Assembly (NCBI GenBank): GCA_050300015.1
Contig: JBNKWZ010000024.1
Coordinates: 124,001-188,000, forward strand
Direction of reading: 5' to 3'
DNA length: 64,000 nt
Origin: CAYZQH01 sp050300015
Lineage (GTDB): Bacteria; Pseudomonadota; Gammaproteobacteria; Pseudomonadales; Cellvibrionaceae
Under the pieces are notes generated by a model, which worked only from the letters and a program-made list of their open reading frames with translations, was not told the origin of the DNA and did no database searches. This document shows, in pieces, positions 42,596 through 52,690 of this stretch. A program made the translations under genes and the position numbers. Position 1 is the first letter of the stretch. Every line of letters starts with the position of its first letter.

Positions 42596-45500
42596 ATGAA
42601 TGTCGTCAAATTGAGTTTATGGGTGGTGTTGCTTGGTTGTTTTTTGACCGGGTGTGACAGTGGCAGTTCGTCCATTCCAGAAGAGAAACAACAGCAGACC
42701 GATGTGGCGGTACGTGGCGCGCAAAATGCCACAGGGTTTCAAACGACAGAAAAAACCACCAAAACCTTCGCTGAAGTGTTTGAGGTAGATGCCGGTGCGC
42801 GTCAGTTTGCCGATGCCAATCTTATGGTGCCCCTGGTCGGCTCTATTTCTAATCGCTCTACCACGCCTGTTGTCACAGCACGCTGGGAGCAAATATCGGG
42901 TCCGCCGGCTACCATACTCAACCCTGGCCAATTGTCCACATTGGTAGTACTGCCTGATGTCAGTACTACCGAGCAACTAAGCTTTCGTTTGTATGGGGTG
43001 AATGGCGCGGGGATGGCCAATGCCGACACCACCAATATCGTTGTGCAACCGTTAGACAGAGACCTGCGTGTGGTGAGTGTGGCAGGAGCCGAAAACGCTG
43101 CTGAGCTCAATTTTGATGTGCGCTTGAATAAGCCGGTTACCAGTGTGCTTTCGGCATCCTATTTCACACAAAATAAAACCGCTACCGCGGGGGAAGATTA
43201 TACCGAGGTTCAAGGTACGGTGGAGTTTGCCCCTGGTGAGTCGCTCAAAACCATTGTCGTGCCACTGCTGGACGACGGCGGTGAAGAGGGCAACGAATAT
43301 TTTGAGCTTGTGGTGGAGGCGCAGATACCGGGCGAAGCAGAGGTGACACGCCTGGTGGCTCAGGGTATTGCGGTTATCCAAGATGATGAAGGGGTTTCTA
43401 CTTACCCCACCACACCGCCTTTATACGAAGGCCCCAGTAATATTACCCAATTTCAATTAGAAGGTACGGCGGGTGAGGTGCGTGTGAACTTGGCCTGGTC
43501 GCAAACCGACTACGAAGTGCGGTTGTTCGTGATTGACCCCTGTGGGAACCGGTTGAGTACGCAAATGCCACAAGCCGACTGTGACGCTTTGACGGGAGCG
43601 GCGGAGGCGCTGGAAGGCGAAACCTATGCAGACAATGCCTATTGGGTGAACGCCCCATTTGGGTCCTACGTGGTGGGTGTGGAGCATATCGCGGGCATGC
43701 CGGTGGATTACAATGTGCGCTTGTTTTATGGGGACGAGAGTCACCGTTTTTCGGGCACGATTGGCGCTGGCGATACGGTTGAAGTGGCGCGCTTTGAGTA
43801 TTTAGGAAATTCTGAAGGGGGACCCAATGAAGGCGGCGAGGGCGGTACGAGTGCCAGTTCGGCCTCCAGCAGTTCTTCAAGCAGCAGCTCATCTTCCGGC
43901 CTTACATCGAGCTCATCCAGTAGCAGTTCTTCCAGTGGTGATGCAGCATCATCTAGCTCGTCAAGTGCTTCCAGTTCGGCCAGCACATCAGCTTCATCAA
44001 GTGCATCGACGTCTACCAGCAGTTCAAGTGGTACAAGTGCCAGCTCATCGGGTAGTGCCTCCTCTAGCGCTTCTTCATCCACTTCCGCCAGTAGCTCCAG
44101 TACAAGCGCCAGCTCAAGCTCAAGTTCGAACTCAAGCTCAAGCTCAAGCACTTCAACCAGTGCCAGTTCAAGTTCTAGTAGCACTTCAACGGGGTCGACT
44201 ACATCTACAAGTACCAGTTCTTCTAGCAGCTCAACATCGGCTTCTTCTTCGAGCGGTGTTGTGGGTAAGCCCAACTTAAGTGTGATGTTGTACGCGCCTA
44301 ATGTGAATGAGGTATTGGGTACACCGATTGCGCTCACTGCAATTGGGCAATTTGATGCTGCGGCAGTGAACCCAAGGTTGATTCTAAACATTGTGGGTAA
44401 TGAAACTGAGACAGAACTTGAGGCGGCTGGGACGACTATTGAGGGCGTCGTGATCAGCTCAACCTTCGTGGTGGATCAGCAAGCGCTGTCTTTACCAAAC
44501 GGTACTTACGACTTCACGGCGGAAATTCGCGATGGTCTTGGCCACGCACAAACCAGTGAACCGGTCTCTTTGTCTTTTAGAGCACCAGAGTTACCTGAAA
44601 TTCTGCTGACAGAACCGGATCAAGATTTTTATACGCAGCCAGTTGGCGTCTCTGGCACTGTTAGTTGGGATGCTGCCACGCAGTTAACGCAGTTGTTCGC
44701 ACGACTTGTACCCGAAGGAGATTGGGGCGGTGAGCCGCCAGCCGATAGAGACATTCCACTAGAGGAGCAGGCGGGTACCTTTGCGACAGTCATAGAGGAT
44801 CTCTTGCCAGGAGGCTATGCCCTGACCGTACATGCAGAAGACGCGTTGCAGCAGGTCATGGTCACTGATCCCGTAAGGTTTGCATTTGATTTACCCGATG
44901 CCCTGTGGGTGAGCGTGATTTCGCCAGATGCACAGAGCCTTCCCGTACAGCTTCTTCAACCGAGTTGGTTGGTAACTGCGGCCATTGATTACGACATGGA
45001 TTATCCCATCATAGCCGCCACGCTTCGCCTCGTTGACAATGGAGAAGAGGTTGCGACAGTGGAGGGCAATGCCCAAACTGAGGCAACGGGTGTGTGGCAA
45101 TGGGCGGTCGATTTTGAGGCCTTGGGGCTTTCCCCTGGTGACTATCAAGCACAGATTCAAGTGACTGATAGCCTCGAACGTGCAGCCACTAGCGATTGGA
45201 TGGATGTCGCCTACGCGATGCCAGACTTACCCACGCTGACACTTACAAGCCCGGTGGCTAGCACCTATTATGGTGATGTTCCGGTGACTGGGTCATTCAG
45301 CGTCGATCCAGAATTTGGTGAAGTCAATTTAGTCGCAGAGCTTCTGGCCAGAGAGCCCTTGGAACCTTTGCAAACACTACCCTTGGTAATTGAAGGCAAT
45401 GCCTTTGCCAGCACGGTGCCGGCTGCCAACTTGCAACCGGGCGCCTATATCTTGCGTGTGTCATTAGATGATGGCTTGCGAGCCTCGCCTCTCGAAGTTG

Positions 45501-48500
45501 AACAGCTCTGGCAGTTTGCGACCCCAGAAGAGCTTGCCATCAGTTGGGTCTCCCCCTCAACCGAGGCAGCGTCCACCATTTGGCAGTCGGCCTTCCCAGT
45601 GGTGGCCAATGTCGCTTTTGACCCCATGTTCAATCTGGAGACGTTAGAACTGGCGTTTTGGCTTGGTGACGAGGTGGTTCAACGGGTTGACTTATTACCT
45701 GACTTGCAAAGCGAAGTCGGTCGTGTTGAGGCAACGGTGAATTGGGCGGCATTGGAGCTGCCTTCGGGCGTCTACCAATTGCAGATTACCGGCAGTGACA
45801 GCCGAGGACGTACCGCGGCCAGTGATAAGGTCACCGTGACATTCGTTGAACCGCAAATGCCTAGGCTCAATGTCATTTCACCTACAGAAGGTGAATATAA
45901 ACACGATATTGAAGTGGCCGGATCGTATTTTGTCGATCCTGTTATATTCGGTGCTGAGCTTCAGGCCGTATTGATTGGCACGTCTAGCGAAGGCAGCAAT
46001 TCAACAACGATAGAGCTGGTAAAAAGCACAGACAGTTTCGCCGCAAAGGTGCCTTTCGGTACCTTGAGCCCAGGTGAATACATGTTGCAAGTGTCACTTG
46101 ATGACGGTGTGTATGACCCTTTAATTAGCGTGACTCCATTTTCCGTTGTTGAGCCTATTGCGCTCAGTGTGCAGTGGCAAAGTCCAACCATTGAGACCCC
46201 GTACTCCAGTTTTGTTGCGCAATTACCTCTAGAGGTAACCGTGAGCGGGGATCCCATATTTGCCATCACGGCGTTGGACCTATTGGTCACGCAAACCGGA
46301 GAACCGGTTTTTGAGACGTCATTGTTGGCACAATTGGTTGAAGGTCAAGTGGTGGAGAATGTCGACCTCAGCGCATCTGATTTGTCTGTTGGCCAATACG
46401 AAGTGGTTTTACGCGTCCAAGACGAAGCACAACGAATTGGCGTGAGCGAAGCATTGGTGTTTGATTATTTGGCACCAGAGCCCATTGTGGTGAATTTAAT
46501 CGCGCCCGAATCCGATTCGGTTTTGGTGTTTAGGCCAGAAGTCAGCTTTACCGGACAGTTGGAGTGGGATACGCGGTTGCCATTGGCAGCCCTCGACGCC
46601 GTTTTATTGGACTCAGCAGGAAACGAAATTGCCCGATTGCCAGTGGACAATCTAGATGCTGACTCTGGCAATTTTTCCGGTGCGATGGCGTTCGGCGCAC
46701 TTGAGCCTGAACTGGGTGATTACACCTTAGTCATTGAAGCACAAGACGCACTGCGTACGGTCACCAGTCGCGCGGTGACCGTTCAATTGCGTGAGGCACA
46801 GACACCCGATATTTGGATTGAAGCCCCCGCAGACGATAGCCTATTGTTTGAAAACACCGTAACGGTTTCGGGTGGTTTTACGGTGGATGAACGGCTGCAA
46901 GGGCAAACCCTGAAGGGATATTTGTATGCAGTGGGCGAGGGTGAAAACTTAATTGGCGATGCCACGCCTGAAGTCGTAGGCACTGGGCTTGCCGCAGAGG
47001 TATATTTACCCCTGGCGGGCGCTTATCGTGTGGAATGGGTGATAGAAGACGCCTTGGGTAATCAACAGTCTACCAGTGTGGTGTTTGCCTACCGCCCAGC
47101 GGTGAGCCCCGTTGTCACCTTAGAGGCGCCAGAGTTTACCTTAGTTGAAGGCGATGTGTTTGAGTATCAAACCGTTTACCCCAATTTTGATTTTAGTGGA
47201 CGTGTTGCACTGGATGACGCATTGCCATTGTTGGAACTGGTAGCACAGCTGGTAGACGCAAACGGCAATACAGTGGCGAGCGCCGACTTGTTGGGAAGTG
47301 AGGGTTGGAATGCTCAAACTGGTGAATTTAACGGGTTCTGGGATTTAGTAGAATTAGATCTGAGCACCGGTAAGTACGCATTGCAGATTGCCGCGAGAAA
47401 CGACCAAGCCTCAGGTCAATTATCTGGACAATATCTATTATCCTATCGCGTGCCTGAATCCCCTAGTATTACGCTGACGTCTCCAAACCTCTCGCGACAT
47501 TTCAGTTTGCCGGACATCGTGGCTGACTATTCTGTGGATCCCGATTTAGATTTTACCGCCGGGGCAAGTGTGGTGCAGATTTTGGCGGATGGCTCTCAAA
47601 GCACGTTCACGCTCGATTTGGTGCTTACAGAAGGTGATGAATTGTTTGGTGTTTTCCCTGAGTCTCTGGGTGAGGCTGTATATGAAGTCACTGCCTATTT
47701 GGATGATGGAATCCACCCTTTGGTGAGTGACCAGTTCCGTTTTGAGGTCCGTGCCCCGGAGCCATTGTCCGTGAAGCTGGAATTGCCCGCCACGGAACAA
47801 GATTATCTGGATTTATTATCACCTCAATTGCGTATTGTGGGCGTGGTGAATCAAGATTCAAGCTTAACCTTAAGCTCACTGCAAGCACTGTTGTATCCTC
47901 TGGAAGGTTCATCCCCCATTCGCGGTTGGAACCTATTAACAGCAAATGCGTTTGCAGAAAATGTCTTTCAAACGACCTTGGATTTTGATGCTCAGGACCT
48001 GGGCGATGGGCTTTATGTATTGATCATCGAGGCGAAGGAGGTGATTGAAGGGCGTGAGAATGTAGCGCAAAGCACGCCATTGACCATCAATTTTAGACGG
48101 CCCGATCAACCAGTGGTGCTTCTTGATGCTTTAGAAACACAGCCCTATGTAACGGACATTACGCTCAGCGGTACCTACCAAGTGGATACCAGTGTGGCTG
48201 TTCAGTCGTTCAGCGCAGTCATCACGCATACCGCAGCCAACACTCTGCCATTGACGGTACCGATTGAGTATCAAGATGGTCTTTTTTCCGCAGTGATTCC
48301 CCGTTCAGCATTACAGCCCGGTACTTATAACGTGGAAGCTAATTTGGTCGATACGGTAAATCTAGCAGGCAGTGACGGGGCTACTTTCATGTTTGAATGG
48401 CCCTCGAAGCTGTCGGTTAATATCGATGCGGATATTCCAAGAACTCAAACCATTTATGAGAAATCCTTGGACCTGTACGGTAACTTTACCCATGACAGCA

Positions 48501-51007
48501 GGGTGCCTGTAACGAGTTTGCAGGCCGTGATCTATGATGATGGTAACCTTATTCAAACCTTGGATTTATTTCGACCGGGGTATGAAGGCAATAGCGGTTT
48601 TTACTCTGCAACAGTGGACTTAAGTTTGGTTGGCCTCAATCAATTTGATGTTGGCGTTAGAGTGACCAATACCTTGGGACAGAGCGTTGAGGGGCCAGAA
48701 ACCGTCAGTGTGACTTATATTGAAGATGTTCCGTTAAAGATTGAGTTGTCAACGAGCTTTCAATCGAGCCAAGGTGCGAATATGCCAGTGGCAGGCACAC
48801 TTACCGGTGTCACGGGCAATGCAAACTTGTCTGTTAAGTTGGATGACACCCTGGTATTCGAGAGCGTCCCCTTGAATGCTGATCACGAATTCATGTTTAC
48901 GGTTCCGTTGGCGTTATTCGAAGGGCGGGTGCGAGCGAATTACACCTTACAGATTGAAGCCACGGACGACACAGACTCCGATATTTTTAAAGGTATCGTG
49001 CAGTACGTGCCCACCATTACGTTGTTACCTGGCGGTGATGTGGTGGCCTATGGCGACATTACAAGCCTGCAAGATCAAAAGAACCCTTCACCGATTCTTC
49101 AAAACTTTTTTGATTATACTTCGGCCTTGGTCGATGCCAAGGAAGTCTGGTTTGACGCTTCTCACGTGACATTAGATGCCAATGACGAGAATATTATCAA
49201 TATGCGCAAAGCCATTGATACGACGCTGGCTGATATTGGGCTCGACTTGGTGGATGTTACTGATGTACGGCTACCAATAGACATCCCTGCAAGTGTAAAA
49301 GTTTTTGTCAGTTATCTACCCGGGGTGGTTTATTCTCAAACCGAGGTAGAAACACTGCGTCGTTTTGCCGCAAGGGGTGGGCGTATCGTTGTGTTGACAG
49401 AAATGGCTCGTTTTTACGACGGAATTGATCGTGCCTTTAATCCGTTAATGGCGAGTTTGGGTGTTCCCATTCGACAGTTGCCAGTGAATGCCAATGAGAC
49501 GTCCCAATCGGCCAGTCACAGTGGTGTGAAACACCAAATGACCGAGGGTGTGGACTCGGTGTTCTACTCTAATGGTGGCGCCTTTATTGTAGGTAAAGGC
49601 GGAAAGCCCCTGTTGCTCGACGACCAGGCGCGCCCTGTGTTAGCCGTTGCAAAAGTCAACACCAATTCCCAGTCTTCTTTTGCGGTTGAGATCATTTCTC
49701 CGAAGTCGAGTGGCGTGTATGTGGAAAGTGAAATCCCCTCACTTTATGGTGCAGTATCTCCCCAAGGGGCCGCCGTGTTGGAGGTTGTAGGGCATATTAA
49801 TGGCAGTAGCCCGGTAGATTTCACAGAGTGTTTCATCGGTGATCTTGTCTGCGACATTCCCGCTTCAGAACTTCAAAGTCAAAATGACATATGGGTGGAG
49901 GCCATTGACGGTCGAGGTTATTCTGCTTTTTCGCAAACAAGGTTCACTCTTGAGGCCAATGCGATTAATCTGATCGCAGGCTTTGGTGTGAATGGACGCC
50001 CCATTTTTAACGATGCTGTTCATATATATACCAACCGATCACGATCCGCCATTGGTGGAACCTTTGATATTCAACTCGATGGTGAGACCGTCAGGGAATT
50101 TTCCAATATTAGCCCCAGTCAAAGCTTTGCGATCCCTCTGAGTAGTATCGAGCCACTTCTTGGCGCGAATCAATCCAGTAAGTTAGTGACGATTGATGTG
50201 ATTGCCAACCGTTTGGGTGTGCAGGATACCGTTTCCCTGTTGATGTTTTTGCACAGAGGAGAGGGGGCGGCATTGAATGCACCTAATGAAGGCCGTGAAG
50301 TGTTGCACTACAGTGTGACGGGTACGGGAATTAGTGCCTCCAACACCGTGGGAAATAATTATTTTTATAGCCAGAAAGGCGGCAATCAAACTTTTTATGG
50401 GGCAGAGCTTTTGAAACCTGCTGCCAATGCTTATGTTTTTGCTGAGGGCTCGGGTGTTGATCATATTTTTCTGCCTGACAACGCTTGGGACAGTGCGACG
50501 AGCAATATTCTGAGTTTTGATGTTGGGTTAGAGTTTAGCGACTTCCGGTTTGCTGCTGTACAAGATTCACCCAACTCAAAAAGCCTTAATCTTCTCATTT
50601 CTCACACATTGAGAGACCCCACAACGTGGCAAATTGTAAAAGGGTATTTTGACCAAGCTGGGCAGCCGATCGACAGTATTAAAATAGCAGGTGTTGATAC
50701 AATTTCTGTACCGTCAGAAGTCAACCGTGCATATTGGTCACCATGGATCAATATTGATCGCCCAACGGATGGTGAAGATAATGAGCTATTGGGTAACACA
50801 GATAATTTTAATGTGTGCGCCAGTCCACTGGCCATTAAAGCGCGGGTGGCTGATACTCGCACTGAGTATTACCCTGGGGACGACTTGCCCAATGTCATGA
50901 AGCGATTCGATGCGCTTTATGGGTTGTCCTGTGTAAATTCGAACAGTCAGGAGTGCCTCGACTATGAAGTCAGCTTCCTTTGTTATTCGGGACTCTCGCA
51001 AGCTTAG
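42596..51007 (+). CDS. Giant (about 2800 aa) multi-domain surface lipoprotein
   Basis: The product from the ATG at 42596 is 2803 aa. A lipoprotein signal (MNVVKLSLWVVLLGCFLTGC) is followed by a PKD-like segment and a Calx-beta domain (nt about 43058-43390, TATAGEDYTEVQGTVEF). A YfaP/DUF2135-like domain (to about 43830) precedes a Ser/Thr/Ala linker of about 138 residues (43848-44262). Then come about 15 Ig-like units of roughly 100-115 residues (44270-48990) and a Rossmann-like domain (about 49020-49680, LRRFAARGGRIVVLTEM). The C-terminal domain has WSPWINIDRP and QECLDYEVSFLC, resembling the mucin WxxW domain. It is probably an outer-membrane-anchored adhesin or carbohydrate-binding scaffold; no catalytic residues are recognised. 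Confidence 0.85.
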   Translation: MNVVKLSLWVVLLGCFLTGCDSGSSSIPEEKQQQTDVAVRGAQNATGFQTTEKTTKTFAEVFEVDAGARQFADANLMVPLVGSISNRSTTPVVTARWEQISGPPATILNPGQLSTLVVLPDVSTTEQLSFRLYGVNGAGMANADTTNIVVQPLDRDLRVVSVAGAENAAELNFDVRLNKPVTSVLSASYFTQNKTATAGEDYTEVQGTVEFAPGESLKTIVVPLLDDGGEEGNEYFELVVEAQIPGEAEVTRLVAQGIAVIQDDEGVSTYPTTPPLYEGPSNITQFQLEGTAGEVRVNLAWSQTDYEVRLFVIDPCGNRLSTQMPQADCDALTGAAEALEGETYADNAYWVNAPFGSYVVGVEHIAGMPVDYNVRLFYGDESHRFSGTIGAGDTVEVARFEYLGNSEGGPNEGGEGGTSASSASSSSSSSSSSSGLTSSSSSSSSSSGDAASSSSSSASSSASTSASSSASTSTSSSSGTSASSSGSASSSASSSTSASSSSTSASSSSSSNSSSSSSTSTSASSSSSSTSTGSTTSTSTSSSSSSTSASSSSGVVGKPNLSVMLYAPNVNEVLGTPIALTAIGQFDAAAVNPRLILNIVGNETETELEAAGTTIEGVVISSTFVVDQQALSLPNGTYDFTAEIRDGLGHAQTSEPVSLSFRAPELPEILLTEPDQDFYTQPVGVSGTVSWDAATQLTQLFARLVPEGDWGGEPPADRDIPLEEQAGTFATVIEDLLPGGYALTVHAEDALQQVMVTDPVRFAFDLPDALWVSVISPDAQSLPVQLLQPSWLVTAAIDYDMDYPIIAATLRLVDNGEEVATVEGNAQTEATGVWQWAVDFEALGLSPGDYQAQIQVTDSLERAATSDWMDVAYAMPDLPTLTLTSPVASTYYGDVPVTGSFSVDPEFGEVNLVAELLAREPLEPLQTLPLVIEGNAFASTVPAANLQPGAYILRVSLDDGLRASPLEVEQLWQFATPEELAISWVSPSTEAASTIWQSAFPVVANVAFDPMFNLETLELAFWLGDEVVQRVDLLPDLQSEVGRVEATVNWAALELPSGVYQLQITGSDSRGRTAASDKVTVTFVEPQMPRLNVISPTEGEYKHDIEVAGSYFVDPVIFGAELQAVLIGTSSEGSNSTTIELVKSTDSFAAKVPFGTLSPGEYMLQVSLDDGVYDPLISVTPFSVVEPIALSVQWQSPTIETPYSSFVAQLPLEVTVSGDPIFAITALDLLVTQTGEPVFETSLLAQLVEGQVVENVDLSASDLSVGQYEVVLRVQDEAQRIGVSEALVFDYLAPEPIVVNLIAPESDSVLVFRPEVSFTGQLEWDTRLPLAALDAVLLDSAGNEIARLPVDNLDADSGNFSGAMAFGALEPELGDYTLVIEAQDALRTVTSRAVTVQLREAQTPDIWIEAPADDSLLFENTVTVSGGFTVDERLQGQTLKGYLYAVGEGENLIGDATPEVVGTGLAAEVYLPLAGAYRVEWVIEDALGNQQSTSVVFAYRPAVSPVVTLEAPEFTLVEGDVFEYQTVYPNFDFSGRVALDDALPLLELVAQLVDANGNTVASADLLGSEGWNAQTGEFNGFWDLVELDLSTGKYALQIAARNDQASGQLSGQYLLSYRVPESPSITLTSPNLSRHFSLPDIVADYSVDPDLDFTAGASVVQILADGSQSTFTLDLVLTEGDELFGVFPESLGEAVYEVTAYLDDGIHPLVSDQFRFEVRAPEPLSVKLELPATEQDYLDLLSPQLRIVGVVNQDSSLTLSSLQALLYPLEGSSPIRGWNLLTANAFAENVFQTTLDFDAQDLGDGLYVLIIEAKEVIEGRENVAQSTPLTINFRRPDQPVVLLDALETQPYVTDITLSGTYQVDTSVAVQSFSAVITHTAANTLPLTVPIEYQDGLFSAVIPRSALQPGTYNVEANLVDTVNLAGSDGATFMFEWPSKLSVNIDADIPRTQTIYEKSLDLYGNFTHDSRVPVTSLQAVIYDDGNLIQTLDLFRPGYEGNSGFYSATVDLSLVGLNQFDVGVRVTNTLGQSVEGPETVSVTYIEDVPLKIELSTSFQSSQGANMPVAGTLTGVTGNANLSVKLDDTLVFESVPLNADHEFMFTVPLALFEGRVRANYTLQIEATDDTDSDIFKGIVQYVPTITLLPGGDVVAYGDITSLQDQKNPSPILQNFFDYTSALVDAKEVWFDASHVTLDANDENIINMRKAIDTTLADIGLDLVDVTDVRLPIDIPASVKVFVSYLPGVVYSQTEVETLRRFAARGGRIVVLTEMARFYDGIDRAFNPLMASLGVPIRQLPVNANETSQSASHSGVKHQMTEGVDSVFYSNGGAFIVGKGGKPLLLDDQARPVLAVAKVNTNSQSSFAVEIISPKSSGVYVESEIPSLYGAVSPQGAAVLEVVGHINGSSPVDFTECFIGDLVCDIPASELQSQNDIWVEAIDGRGYSAFSQTRFTLEANAINLIAGFGVNGRPIFNDAVHIYTNRSRSAIGGTFDIQLDGETVREFSNISPSQSFAIPLSSIEPLLGANQSSKLVTIDVIANRLGVQDTVSLLMFLHRGEGAALNAPNEGREVLHYSVTGTGISASNTVGNNYFYSQKGGNQTFYGAELLKPAANAYVFAEGSGVDHIFLPDNAWDSATSNILSFDVGLEFSDFRFAAVQDSPNSKSLNLLISHTLRDPTTWQIVKGYFDQAGQPIDSIKIAGVDTISVPSEVNRAYWSPWINIDRPTDGEDNELLGNTDNFNVCASPLAIKARVADTRTEYYPGDDLPNVMKRFDALYGLSCVNSNSQECLDYEVSFLCYSGLSQA
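43848..44262 (+). repeat. Polyserine-linker coding repeat
   Basis: About 138 codons of mostly Ser with Ala, Thr and Gly, using both TCN and AGY codons in irregular mixture, inside the giant lipoprotein gene. The mixed codon use shows selection for the amino acid rather than simple DNA slippage. A similar linker is in the GH53 gene at 59.2-60.5 kb. Confidence 0.9.
44270..48990 (+). repeat. About 15 tandem Ig-like units in alternating two-unit pattern
   Basis: Units begin with a P-x-L/I-T-L-x-x-P type strand and end near a GxY-x-L-x-V/I-x-A/L-x-D strand. Two forms alternate. One starts like LPTLTLTSP and continues with V-x-GSFSVDP (also MPRLNVISP with VAGSYFVDP, SPSITLTSP with VADYSVDP, QPVVLLDAL with LSGTYQVD). 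The other starts like ELAISWVSPS, PIALSVQWQSP, PLSVKLELP or KLSVNIDAD, with a longer first loop. The sequences are too diverged for DNA-level repeats. Confidence 0.75.
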
Positions 51008-51016
51008 CTCACTGAA

Positions 51017-51042
51017 CCAAGGGCCCTTTTAGGGCTTCTTGG
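51017..51042 (+). terminator. Terminator-like hairpin after the giant gene
   Basis: CCAAG and GCCCT pair with AGGGC and CTTGG (one bulge), followed by CTAAAAATT. The hairpin is good but the T-run is missing, so termination may be partial. Confidence 0.5.
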
Positions 51043-51123
51043 CTAAAAATTGCGCTGCGTCAGTGACTTTGTTACCATGCGCGCGCTTTTTCGCCCCTTA
51101 TTTCCCTCCAAAGTAGTAGATTG

Positions 51124-52689
51124 ATGTTTAATCTGATTTATCGTACGCCCAATAATTTACGCCGAGACGTTTTGTCTGGGACCACGGTGGCCTTGGCATT
51201 GGTCCCCGAAGCTGTTGCATTCGCGTTTGTCGCAGGTGTTGAGCCTATGGTGGGACTTTATGCGGCTTTTATGATGGGGCTTCTGACTTCGATCTTGGGC
51301 GGGCGCCCTGGGATGATATCAGGGGCAACCGGCGCCACGGCAGTGGTGATGGTGTCTTTGGTGGCGGATCATGGGGTTCAGTATTTGTTTGCCGCTGTGG
51401 TGCTGTCGGGTGTTTTGCAGATTGCGGCGGGCGTGGCGCGTTTGGGTAAGTACATTCGCATGGTACCTCACCCGGTGATGCTGGGGTTTGTTAATGGTTT
51501 GGCCATTGTCATATTCCTGGCTCAACTTGGGCAGTTTATGGAGCGTGACGCCACCGGCACCATGAGTTGGTTGCAAGGTGAGTTATTGGTGAATATGTTG
51601 GCCTTGGTGGTGCTCACCATGCTGATTATTCATTTTTTGCCAAAGGTGACCACAGCCGTACCGTCCTCGCTGGTGGCCATCGTGTCCATTACGGTGCTGG
51701 TGCACTTTTCAGGAATGGACACGCGTACGGTGATCGATTTTGTGCGGGATATGCTACCCCAAGAGGAGGCCGCCACAGCAAGTTTGCAAGGCGTGCTGCC
51801 CAGTTTCGCCATTCCCTCGGTTCCCTTTAGTTGGGAAACACTGAAAATCATTTTGCCTTACTCATGCATTTTGGCGGCGGTGGGCTTAATCGAATCGTTG
51901 TTAACTTTGTCGTTGATCGATGAAATTACCGATACTCGCGGTAAGGGCAACCGAGAATGCGTGGGCCAGGGTGTGGCCAATACCGTGAATGGCTTGTTTG
52001 GTGGTATGGGCGGCTGCGCCATGATTGGCCAGAGTATGATTAACATTAATGCCGGTGGTCGCGGACGCCTGTCGGGTATTACCGCAGCTTTGGTGCTGCT
52101 TGGTTTTATCTTGTTTGCTGCGCCGCTGATCGAGATGATTCCGCTGGCAGCGTTGGTGGGTGTGATGTTTATTGTGGTGCTGGGCACCTTTGAATGGTCT
52201 TCCTTTCGCATTCTTCGCAAAATTCCCACTAGTGATGCTTTTATCCTTATTTTGGTCTCTGGTGTAACGGTGGTGGCCGATCTAGCCATTGCGGTCATTG
52301 TTGGGGTTATTGTTTCAGCGCTGGTTTTTGCGTGGAAGTACGCACAACATATTCAAGTGCAAGCCCGCTTGGACGACAACGGTACCAAGATCTACGAGTT
52401 AAGGGGGCCGATTTTTTTCGGTTCTATTCATAATTTCAAGCAGTTGTTCACGCCAGAAACCGACCCTGATGACGTGGTTATTGAATTTCAGCGTTCTCGC
52501 ATCAGTGATCATTCGGGGATCGAAGCGGTGGACTCTCTGGCAGAAAAGTATCAAAGCTTGGGAAAAACCTTGCATCTACGACACCTTAGCCCTGAATGTG
52601 TGAAGCTACTAAAAAAAGCCGGGGATTTGTGTGAAGTGAATGTGTTGGAGGACCCAAAGTATCGGGTGGCTTCCGACGCGCTGGGCTAA
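51124..52689 (+). CDS. SulP-family anion transporter with STAS domain
   Basis: The 521-aa protein has about 12 membrane segments. It carries the SulP signature region near the start (LSGTTVALALVPEAVAFAFVAGVEPMVGLYAAF), then ISGATGATAVVM and FGGMGGCAMIGQSMININAGGRGRLSG. A C-terminal STAS domain (about residues 420-515, IYELRGPIFFGSIHNF, RISDHSGIEAVDSL) is typical. Substrates in this family include sulfate, bicarbonate and dicarboxylates; the sequence does not decide. The ATG at 51124 directly follows an in-frame TTG. It stands alone downstream of the giant gene. Confidence 0.92.
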   Translation: MFNLIYRTPNNLRRDVLSGTTVALALVPEAVAFAFVAGVEPMVGLYAAFMMGLLTSILGGRPGMISGATGATAVVMVSLVADHGVQYLFAAVVLSGVLQIAAGVARLGKYIRMVPHPVMLGFVNGLAIVIFLAQLGQFMERDATGTMSWLQGELLVNMLALVVLTMLIIHFLPKVTTAVPSSLVAIVSITVLVHFSGMDTRTVIDFVRDMLPQEEAATASLQGVLPSFAIPSVPFSWETLKIILPYSCILAAVGLIESLLTLSLIDEITDTRGKGNRECVGQGVANTVNGLFGGMGGCAMIGQSMININAGGRGRLSGITAALVLLGFILFAAPLIEMIPLAALVGVMFIVVLGTFEWSSFRILRKIPTSDAFILILVSGVTVVADLAIAVIVGVIVSALVFAWKYAQHIQVQARLDDNGTKIYELRGPIFFGSIHNFKQLFTPETDPDDVVIEFQRSRISDHSGIEAVDSLAEKYQSLGKTLHLRHLSPECVKLLKKAGDLCEVNVLEDPKYRVASDALG

Positions 52690-52690
52690 C

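Noticed and set aside
43848..44262. Serine-codon region as a phase-variable simple repeat
   Set aside because: Codons TCN and AGY are mixed irregularly, with no long perfect tract that would slip often.
43741..44391. Long minus-strand frame of 216 codons rich in Leu, Glu, Val and Asp
   Set aside because: It is the reverse of the polyserine repeat; serine codons read backwards give Leu/Glu/Ala/Val-like runs. There is no ribosome site and the plus-strand gene is certain.
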